Of a DNA stretch of 64,000 nt, positions 29,908 to 37,717 are shown in pieces. A program made the translations under genes and the position numbers. A model generated the notes under the pieces. That model made no database searches and was not told the DNA's origin. It saw only the letters and a list, made by a program, of their open reading frames with translations. The DNA lies in contig NZ_CP073760.1 of the NCBI RefSeq assembly GCF_018399035.1, positions 1,674,001-1,738,000 on the forward strand. Reading direction: 5' to 3'. Positions within the stretch are counted from its first letter, which is position 1. Every line of letters begins with the position of its first letter. Source of the DNA: Thiocapsa sp. (GTDB lineage: Bacteria > Pseudomonadota > Gammaproteobacteria > Chromatiales > Chromatiaceae).

Positions 29908-30777
29908 CTACAAACGACGCCACAAGCGGCCTAGCCGACGCGACATTTTCCTCGACAACGAAAGGCGACGCGGTTTCCGGGGGTCGAGCCAGAGTACATT
30001 CATGGCGACGAGTCTTTTGGCGCTGGGGCTTTCGGGACGAGCGTCCGAACCCGCCCATCGATGAAAGTACTCATGGGTCGGCCAAGAATAGTCATCAAAC
30101 CAGGTCCAGCAGCCATTCTTCGCATACAGCGCCTGAAGACGCGTGCCAAGTTCGGAATCGGTTGCAAGTGGATCGGAAACACTATCCAGACTCGACATGT
30201 GGCGTGTCATCAGAGAGAAGCTCTTGTTACTCACGTAACCAGGCACCCACAGCTCGAAACCCATCTCGGCCTTCACTTGGGCCACGGCGCGGAAGACCTG
30301 GACATGCTCCTCGTGACCGTATTCGCCCCAAGGACTGTGGGTGATTACGCAGTGACTTCCGGCGAGTAGCGGGCGTAATGCGTTGACCAGCCGATTCCAG
30401 TTCTCTCGGTAGCGGGATTCGGAGAAACCGCGGCGCGACGATGGGCTCTTCTGTACGGCCAATCCGATGTCAGTCTCCAGAGGTTCGGGCCAACCGGCAC
30501 TATCGAACACCTCGGACTCCGGTATACCCAAATGCGTGACGTTGGGCAACGGATATGCTTCGGCGCTTCGGCGCCGCCCCTCGCTCCAGCCAGGCTTGGA
30601 GGCCACATCCCCGAAACAGAGCACGATCCGATCCACGCTGGAGAGGACAGAGGTTGCCCATAGCGCCTCATCGTCAGGGTGAGCCATCACCAATATGGTT
30701 CCCTCCGGGAATGGGTTACGAGACAAGATCTGGTGCCCCTCCTCAGGCGTGGTCCGGAGACGGAAGATCGCTGCCAC
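29908..30777 (-). CDS. PIG-L/LmbE-family deacetylase
   Basis: 289 residues. The zinc site motif MAHPDDEALW is at residue 31 and THSPWGEYGHEEHVQV, with the third ligand, near residue 155, both as in LmbE/PIG-L N-acetylglucosaminyl deacetylases. It probably removes an acetyl group from an amino sugar. The start overlaps the end of the upstream glycosyltransferase by 35 bp, implying co-translation. The C-terminal end runs to 29908 next to IS3 debris and may have been altered by it. Confidence 0.85.
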   Translation of the reverse strand: MAAIFRLRTTPEEGHQILSRNPFPEGTILVMAHPDDEALWATSVLSSVDRIVLCFGDVASKPGWSEGRRRSAEAYPLPNVTHLGIPESEVFDSAGWPEPLETDIGLAVQKSPSSRRGFSESRYRENWNRLVNALRPLLAGSHCVITHSPWGEYGHEEHVQVFRAVAQVKAEMGFELWVPGYVSNKSFSLMTRHMSSLDSVSDPLATDSELGTRLQALYAKNGCWTWFDDYSWPTHEYFHRWAGSDARPESPSAKRLVAMNVLWLDPRKPRRLSLSRKMSRRLGRLWRRL

Positions 30778-32035
30778 CGAGGTGGGTGGCAGACGCGCTC
30801 AAGGCTTCCATGGGAACGAAACCCGGCACCAGATTACCAGGACCCACAGCGAGGATCCGATCGATCACAGCCCCGAAGACCTCTTCGTAATGCTCGCGCG
30901 AGTACACCCTGCGCGCCTCGCTCTGGCTCATCCTGGCCATTGCAGCAAGCCTGTCCGTGGGCAACCCTGCGATGGTGCGGACCGCATCCTGCACCGCCTT
31001 CACGCTAAGCTCAGGGAGGACCAGTCCAAAGGACGGATCGACATCAACCCCGGCCTGTGGAGTAGTGATGGGTACGAGCCCGAAATGCATGCAGTTAACG
31101 ACGGCACCCGCCGCACCCTCGGCACATGTCGGATAAATATGCCCGATGGTGCGGCTCGCCAATGCAGCGAACTCGGCTCCGGTAACATCAACCCAGCCAT
31201 GAGTGTGAATGTTCGGCGTCTCGTACAACTCCTTACGGAACGCGTCCTCAAAATGGCGATCTCGCTCGATGGGCCCGCAAACCGTCAAATGCAGGCCTGG
31301 CATACGAGCGAAAGCTTCCAGTGCCAGGTCGAGTCCCTTGTGCACGAAACCCGCGCTTCCCAACCAGAGGAACCGGTTGCGGCAGGCGTCGAAATCCTTG
31401 TTGTCATCCCACGCGTACTCCGTCGAACCAGGGTTCGGAATCTGAAACACCGTCTTCCCGGCAAAGGCATAAGTTTCGTGGGTGACCTCGTTCCCCAGCA
31501 GGGTCGCGCAGTCAGCTTCCTCAATGCCCCGGTTGTACTCGATCGGCCTGTAGCTCGACAGTGCCACACCCCGGCGATTGCACACATCACGGAGCCGAAC
31601 CAATGCAGCATGATTGTTGGAGAGCCAATGGCTAGTGTCGAGATGAACAATCTTAACGCAATCGGGGTTCAGGCGTCTTGCTATGCGCTCGAAATTGGTG
31701 CGCGCACTGACGAAGAGGTCGTAACGCTTTCTTGGGACGAATCCGGGGTTTCGGTAGTCGATGAAATCCACCGTATAGCCGCGCTCAAGCAGACACGAGG
31801 CAATAGACGAGGCTTCTATGAAGTGGTTGTGCGTCCGAAGAACCGGGTCATCCTCCCTAAGCATGACACCCTCGACCAGATGAGCGACCAAGGCAGCCCC
31901 CCGAACCCCTTTACTTGGCTTAAGTGCGACCAAACTCGTCAGGATTGGATCGGAATTCCTTTCCAACAAATTCGAGACCTTCCGCGCGAAAACGCGCAGA
32001 GGGTAGGCGAATGTATGTCTCATTCTCTTTCGCAC
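30743..32035 (-). CDS. GT-B glycosyltransferase (family 4-like)
   Basis: 430 residues. The C-terminal Rossmann half is typical: RNRFLWLGSAGFVHKGLDLALEAF, LTVCGPIERDRHFEDAF, then IYPTCAEGAAGAVVNCMHFGLVPITT, the nucleotide-sugar binding region with an E-x-x-G-A type motif. The N-terminal half (LVEGVMLREDDPVLRTHNHFIEA) should bind the acceptor. It is cytoplasmic and probably builds a repeat unit or decorates a glycan. The gene runs into the PIG-L gene, so transfer of a GlcNAc-like residue followed by deacetylation is a reasonable hypothesis. Confidence 0.85.
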   Translation of the reverse strand: MRKRMRHTFAYPLRVFARKVSNLLERNSDPILTSLVALKPSKGVRGAALVAHLVEGVMLREDDPVLRTHNHFIEASSIASCLLERGYTVDFIDYRNPGFVPRKRYDLFVSARTNFERIARRLNPDCVKIVHLDTSHWLSNNHAALVRLRDVCNRRGVALSSYRPIEYNRGIEEADCATLLGNEVTHETYAFAGKTVFQIPNPGSTEYAWDDNKDFDACRNRFLWLGSAGFVHKGLDLALEAFARMPGLHLTVCGPIERDRHFEDAFRKELYETPNIHTHGWVDVTGAEFAALASRTIGHIYPTCAEGAAGAVVNCMHFGLVPITTPQAGVDVDPSFGLVLPELSVKAVQDAVRTIAGLPTDRLAAMARMSQSEARRVYSREHYEEVFGAVIDRILAVGPGNLVPGFVPMEALSASATHLGGSDLPSPDHA

Positions 32036-32340
32036 GGAAACGGTCTCAATTCGTATTCAATTGACGGCCAGTCGCGCGCAGGAACGGCGATGTTCACACT
32101 GATCATGGTGGTTGCGATCTCAGCCGCGAGGAAATACTCCGAGGCGGTGTGGTCGATCACGCTCGCCGGATGAGCTGCACGCAGCGCCGCCGTGACCCCG
32201 GCGTAGAGATCGAACGCCACCCAAGTCGCGCCGAAGCCAAACAGGACGGCCAGAGGATAATATTTCTCTTCGCTCAACTTAGCGCGAGCACGATCGCAGG
32301 AGTATTTCTTAAGAATCGTTATCAAGAAAGACTCCCTAAT
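32020..32340 (-). pseudogene. 3' fragment of an unrecognised gene upstream of the glycosyltransferase
   Basis: The frame ends at 32020, overlapping the glycosyltransferase start by 16 bp, and reads EEKYYPLAVLFGFGATWV and VIDHTASEYFLAAEIATTM; the codons look protein-like here but lose that pattern above about 32340. The overlap suggests it was the preceding gene of this operon, truncated by mobile elements. Product not recognised. Confidence 0.4.
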
Positions 32341-32689
32341 ACCAACACATGTTGCGCGCCTCAACGAACAGGAACGGATGCCGGTGGCTGAGGTGATCGG
32401 TAAGGCAAGGCGGCCGCCCGGTAGATCATACACGCGAACGTCCTGCCCAAACTCGATGCCGCTGGGCGCGGTTGGAGCGATCCCCAAGCCGCGGACCAAT
32501 GCGATTGCAACACCAGCCCGGTCTTCAGGATCCGAAAATGCTTCGTCGAAGCCGGCCTGGGGGCGGGACTGGAACAAAAAAGCGCGCACACCCACTGCGT
32601 GAACGGAATCTCGACGGCAAGGGCGAGACGCATCTGGTGCGCCTCGCCTGCTCGGTGTATCCAGCGTGGGGCAAATAGCAATGGCTCGG

Positions 32690-32880
32690 CGGCGTATCGG
32701 ATGCGCCGTGCATACTACCCGTGCGGTGTGGCGACGACGTCCGCTTCGCCACGCACGCGCCGACGACTGCTTGGGCCGCTCGAACTCGCTCTGCTCCTTA
32801 TGCATTCGTGGAATGCGACTTCGATGCCCCAGCGCTGGGGTTAGCATTTGGCAAGGCGTGGCGCGTCGGCGGTCGCGCTG
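32690..32880 (-). pseudogene. Degenerate DDE transposase fragment
   Basis: A minus-strand frame near 32830-32870 reads QRWGIEVAFHE, the conserved tryptophan-plus-glutamate motif found near the end of IS4/IS701-like DDE domains. A stop codon precedes it and no continuous frame surrounds it. Confidence 0.45.
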
Positions 32881-33988
32881 CAAATCTTTGACCAAGATCG
32901 CAGTTGAAGTCGCGGACGCTCAAAAATACCGACGGACTAAGGGATACCTCGAACAGCTCAGGAAAGATGGATGTCGGTCCAGATGCCTTCACGGTATAAC
33001 TCTCCGGACCGGACCACCCTTTCAGGTGGCCGAGGTGGCCGCACTACGGAGTGTGCTCGAATCCCCATGAATGCTACACCGGACAACCGCCGACCGCAAG
33101 GCAGGCAGCGGCCGTTAATTCAACAAATTCCGCTAGCTCCGAGCGCGGTTGGCAGTGACGGGCACCGTCCGTGGGTCGTCAAGGATGAACAGACAGAGCG
33201 AACCGACGCCGTGCGCGCTTGACCTCGTAACGAGCACGTTTCAGGCACTGTTGCGAGTAGGCGTGCCGGCGGTCTCTCTCGCTCGGCTTGAAGGTAGTCC
33301 GTGGCCTGCAGACTGATTGGTGACCCAGCCAAAGCCACCGCCCGCCCAGCCGCCGCCACGCGACGCTATGGTGCGCATTCTCGCCACCCTCTCCGGCCTC
33401 CTCAACCGAAAAGCCAGCAGCTTACCGCCTGAGAAAATTCTGCATCTGTTTGCATGGCCGCCAACGGACAGTCGTGCCTACATCGGTAACTTAACGTGAT
33501 CAACCGGCCCGGCCGAATCCGTCCGAGCCGCGATTCGGTCGTCTTTCGGCCCGAATCGCGGCCACACCTTCTGCCCATGTGCGCGGAACGCCCCCAAGAA
33601 GCACTCTGCCCCCGCGAAAGCACCGACACCGTCGCTTGGTGAGCGATGCGGGCTAGGCTTGGAGTTCTTCACCACGACCATCTCCCGGTACGCGCCTGAG
33701 TGCCGAGCGCGCGGCCGCGCGGGAGATCGACGGCCCGGTCGCCGTGACCATCCACAAACATCGACCTGTTGCATCCCGACGAGACCAGCTGGAAAGTATA
33801 CCGCCACCTACTCCGGCTGTGAGCCTTCCCCTTCACGCAGGTATACTACAGGCACCTGGCACACTCGGAATCCATAAACTCCGGAATTTGCAGACTTTTG
33901 CTCCGAACGCTTGCTCTTATGCACTCTATGTAGAACCCGCCCATTGACTGGAAAGCATGAAGCTATCGATAAGGGAGGACGCGACACC
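32881..33988. other. Mobile-element debris, including a possible recombinase fragment
   Basis: About 1.1 kb without an intact gene. A minus-strand frame near 33200-33290 reads RHAYSQQCLKRARYEVKRARRRF, resembling the helical tail of transposon-type serine recombinases; frames break on both sides. The last part (about 33780-33988) contains AT-rich sequence and GGGAGG at 33973, the likely leader and ribosome-binding site of the next gene. Confidence 0.4.
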
Positions 33989-34918
33989 GTGTTTTCGACT
34001 GACCCTCTAGTGACAATTGCGATACCCACTTACAACAGAGCTGATGGCTATCTCTATGACGCACTGACTAGCGCTGTTGCGCAGACCTATCGGAACCTTG
34101 AGATCATCGTGTCGGACAATTGTTCGATGGATAATACACAGCAAGTGGTTCGCAGCGTGACTGATGAGCGTGTTCGCTATATCAGACACCCCGAAAACAT
34201 TGGAGCGTTCAATAACTGGAACTCCTGTGTTGAGCAAGCTAAAGGAGTCTATTTCTTACTCTTGCACGATGATGACCTCATAGATCCCGACTACGTCGAG
34301 TCGTGCATTCGTGCTTGCAAGGGAGATTTCTCGCGTGGAATCCTTCGAACCGGCACTCGCGTGATTGATGAGCATGGGAACATCCGGTCGGAGACTGCGA
34401 ACATGGTCGGCGGTTATTCGACGACGAAGTTTTTCTTGGGTTGGTTTGCAGCAGAGACTGCTTTATACCTTTGCAGCACGCTATACAATACGGATCTGCT
34501 TCGGGGCATTGGCGGCTTCCGTTCCCCTACGGGCCTTTTCGTTGACGCGGTGGCGACTGCCCGCCTTGCACCCTACGGCAGAGTCGATGTCCCTGAAGTT
34601 AAAGCAAGCTTCCGTAGACATGGGAAAAACATGGGATCTCGGGGGCGACTACAGGATTGGACGGAGGACTCGTTGTATTTGCTCAACGTCATCTCCGAGT
34701 TGACTCCCCCGACAGACCGTTCGACGATCAGACTGAGGGGAGGAGAGTTTTTGAGCAAGAAATGCTATAGCTACGTCCCGTCACTCGCTTTCTACAAGAG
34801 GCCCTTTGCGTACTATGATGTCTATAAGCGTTTCGGGTTTTCGTTTTCCCCCATCAACTTTATCGTTTCTACATTTGTGAAAAGGGCGCGTGCACGTGCT
34901 CGCGATCTGTTCAAGTGA
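33989..34918 (+). CDS. Family 2 glycosyltransferase
   Basis: 309 residues from the GTG at 33989, preceded by GGGAGG at a suitable distance; upstream codons do not look like protein. The GT-A pattern is clear: VTIAIPTYNRADGYLYDALTS, NLEIIVSDNCSMDNTQ, YFLLLHDDDLIDPDYV with the DDD metal site. C-terminal residues are basic (KRARARARDLF). It is isolated between two stretches of decayed mobile DNA and transcribed opposite to most neighbouring glycosyltransferase genes. Confidence 0.85.
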   Translation: MFSTDPLVTIAIPTYNRADGYLYDALTSAVAQTYRNLEIIVSDNCSMDNTQQVVRSVTDERVRYIRHPENIGAFNNWNSCVEQAKGVYFLLLHDDDLIDPDYVESCIRACKGDFSRGILRTGTRVIDEHGNIRSETANMVGGYSTTKFFLGWFAAETALYLCSTLYNTDLLRGIGGFRSPTGLFVDAVATARLAPYGRVDVPEVKASFRRHGKNMGSRGRLQDWTEDSLYLLNVISELTPPTDRSTIRLRGGEFLSKKCYSYVPSLAFYKRPFAYYDVYKRFGFSFSPINFIVSTFVKRARARARDLFK

Positions 34919-35674
34919 TGGCTCAAGCACAGCCTGCGCGTGGCCGATAACCTGCTCAGGCGCAAGGCGAACCCGAGCCACGCTATTATCAGTATCCTCG
35001 GTTTGGGGCGCGTTGCAAACCGATCCAAATCGTTTGCGGATCCGGAAAGTCAGAGCCATTGATTTGGAGATTACCACCAAGGCCGGCGAGCATCCGCACT
35101 ACCCGCGTCGGAGTGAAGGCGGCTCGGTGGGTGAGCCCCGGCCCACAGGAAACGTAACAGAGGTTTTCCATTCCGCGTCGGCTAAAAACAGCGCTGCACC
35201 GCATGCTCGGGGAACGGGACGTCTTCCATGGCGACAGTGCGTCGCGGCAGATTCACCCCGGTCGAGGATCTGCGAAAGTAGCTGTTCGCGCTCAACGACG
35301 TCCTTAACACCGCGAAGGCCGGGCTGTTTCGCTGGACGTGGCAGGGCAAACCCCTTGCCGCTTGAGCGCCGATAACGGTCTCGGCATATCTGCACCGCAC
35401 CTTTGGGGCCTTGCTCGTAACTCCGGCCATCGTGGCACGTGGCGCAGAGCGCCACGGGGCATGCGTGACACCGCAGAGCGGATGTCACGAGCGCCTGTTG
35501 TTTTGGGTGGCCGGTCTTACGAGCGAGGCCCACCTTTGGTATACCTGCTCAGGGGCCGACCCACAGCAAATGCAGGCGCCCGCGCACGGATGATGGCCGC
35601 GATCTGGCTGCCAACGACCGGCGTGACCGACCGGCGCGCTTCATGCCCGCACTGGTTGATGATTTCGGCCTGGG
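34919..35674. other. Decayed stretch between glycosyltransferase and wzt
   Basis: About 750 bp without an identifiable gene. Frames such as VADNLLRRKANPSHAIIS (plus strand, 34939-) and a cysteine-rich minus-strand frame (35099-35533) might be transposase remains, but none matches a family I know. Confidence 0.45.
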
Positions 35675-36909
35675 CTAAACAGCCGGTCGCCGCCCAATGC
35701 TCCACCGAAAAGGCGGACAAAGAACGCCCTTGGGGTTCTCGGGACCCTCGATGCTCAATGGATAGACCTCCCAGTGGTAGTCGTACGCGTACTCCCAATC
35801 GGCCCGAAAGATGCCGACGTTGACGAAATAATCGCCGCCCGCCAAATCCAGGCGCCGCAACGACAAGACTATCGTTGCTGCCCCGGACAAAGCTGCCATC
35901 TGCGCTTCATCCGTCGTGTTCAGATCAAGACAGACTTGGCCGTCGTTCTTGCGCGTTACACTGACGTTGAAATTCACCGCCTGAACGGGTTGTTCGGACG
36001 TGACGTCGATCTCCACCCGGAGCGGCTCTCCGCTACCGATCCGCGGACCGGGGGTGAGACGCACGGCGGAAATCTCAGCCTCCATGGATCCGAAACGGTT
36101 ACGATTCACCTGGAGCTCGCAACCTGAAGAGGCAAGCGACGGCGCCTGATTAGGAGTCCGGCGTCGAGTTTCCGAGCGCATGTTCACCGCGTATTGCCCG
36201 GCCACAACTTCAGGCAAGCCCTCGACGACGACCTCGCCGCGTCGCAACCAGACGGCGCGGTCGCACAAATCCGTAATCTGCCCGAGACTATGAGAAATCA
36301 GCATGATCGCGCAGCCTTGCGCCTTCATCTCCTGGATCCGATCCAGGCATTTCGCCTGAAACGCGAGATCGCCGACGGAGAGGAACTCGTCGATGAGCAG
36401 GATCTCCGGCTCGGTATTGACGGCGACCGAGAAACCCAAGCGCATCTGCATCCCGCTGCTGTAGGTGCGCACGGGATTGTCGATCGCCTCTTCCAACTCG
36501 GCGAAAGCGACGATCCGATCGAACCTCTGCCTAACCTCGCCACGGGTCAACCCCGCTGCGACGCCCGCAATGTCGATATTCTCTCCGCCGGTCAGATCGG
36601 GCGAGAAGCCGGCCCCCAGATCCAGCAAGGCTCCGATACGTCCCTCGACCCGAACTCGACCTTCGTCAGGCGTTCCGACACCGCCGACCATCTGGAGCAA
36701 TGTCGACTTGCCGGCGCCGTTCTGACCGACGATCCCCACCATCTCGCCCCTGGAAACATCGAGGTCCACATGCCGCAGCGCCCAGAACTGCTCGACGCTC
36801 TTGCTGCTCCGCCATCCCGAGAGGATCGTCTCCTTCAGCGTCGGGGGCGGTCCCGATGGTAGCGACGGAAATGCTTACCGAGATTCTCGATCTGAATCGC
36901 TGCAGCCAT
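35675..36909 (-). pseudogene. wzt: Wzt-type ABC transporter ATPase, frameshift in N-terminal part
   Basis: Starting at 36909 the protein reads MAAAIQIENLGKHFRRYH, then hits a stop; with one more G in the run at 36843-36847 it continues as PPTLKETILSGWRSS and joins the long frame VDLDVSRGEMVGIVGQNGAGKSTLL. Walker A (GQNGAGKST), signature (YSSGMQMRLGF), Walker B (EILLIDEF) and switch histidine (ISHSL) are intact, followed by a C-terminal Wzt-like beta domain (about the last 170 residues) that recognises the polysaccharide terminus. Total length would be about 411 residues, as usual. The start shares one base with the wzm stop (TAATG). The frameshift may be a sequencing error. Confidence 0.85.
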
Positions 36910-37688
36910 TAAATTTCCTCGACGAACCGGCGGCTCTGATGCCTGAACAGCAGGAAACAAAGCGGCAACAAGGCCGATATGATCACGACAACCGGCAGAA
37001 GCGATGTCCATTGCGGGCTTTGGCCATCGAGCAGAACACTCCTGTAACCCATCAGAATCGGTACCATTGGGTTTAATTCATAGAATGGCCGAAGATCTGC
37101 AGGAATACGATCGATGGAATAAAAGATCGGGGTCATATAAAACATGACCTGGAGCAGGACCGCCAGCGCGTTCTGGGTATCGCGAAAGGCGACGTTCACG
37201 CCGGCCAGCAGATATGAAATCGTCACCGTGACTAAGAACTGGATCAGCATGAGCACAGGCAACCAAAAGAATGCCGGTCCCGGTAATAGTCCATCCATCA
37301 ATAAAAAGCCCGCCAACACAGGTAGCGCGAGAACGAAATGGAGCATCCCGGTCATAACAACGGCAGGAGGCAAGACGCTTACGGGGAATCCGGGCTGGCG
37401 GATCAGGGGACGATTTCCGATAATGATGCCTGTTGCTTGCAGAGTGGCTTTGCTAAACCACTGCCAAACCAACAAGCCGGTGAAGACATAAGAGGTGTAG
37501 TGCGGGATATCCACCTTGAGGATCGTGCGGAAGATAAAGAGGAAAACCAGAAGCTGAAGCAAGGGATTAATCATTGTCCAGAGGACGCCGAGCGCCGAAC
37601 GCTTATACAGCAGCTTCATCTCTCGATCTACCAAGACCCGCATCAGATCATAGTAGTGGACGATCCTTCGGTCGAGAATGAATAGCAT
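36909..37688 (-). CDS. wzm: Wzm-type ABC-2 polysaccharide exporter permease
   Basis: 259 residues from 37688. A basic N-terminal stretch (REMKLLYKRSALGVLWTMINPLLQ) leads into six hydrophobic segments (LLVFLFIFRTIL, VLALPVLAGFLL, LMLIQFLVTVTISYLLAGV, VLLQVMFYMTPIFY, LLPVVVIISALLPLCFLLF among them), as in Wzm/KpsM permeases. With the adjacent Wzt it exports lipid-linked polysaccharide across the inner membrane. An upstream start at 37751 would overlap the preceding gene and adds no recognisable sequence. Translation is coupled to wzt by TAATG. Confidence 0.92.
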   Translation of the reverse strand: MLFILDRRIVHYYDLMRVLVDREMKLLYKRSALGVLWTMINPLLQLLVFLFIFRTILKVDIPHYTSYVFTGLLVWQWFSKATLQATGIIIGNRPLIRQPGFPVSVLPPAVVMTGMLHFVLALPVLAGFLLMDGLLPGPAFFWLPVLMLIQFLVTVTISYLLAGVNVAFRDTQNALAVLLQVMFYMTPIFYSIDRIPADLRPFYELNPMVPILMGYRSVLLDGQSPQWTSLLPVVVIISALLPLCFLLFRHQSRRFVEEI

Positions 37689-37717
37689 CGGCACGGCTTC
37701 CCGTTTGTTTCTATTAT

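Noticed and set aside
30695..32173. A 492-codon plus-strand frame.
   Set aside because: It is antisense to the GT-B glycosyltransferase, which has clear family motifs; the plus frame has none.
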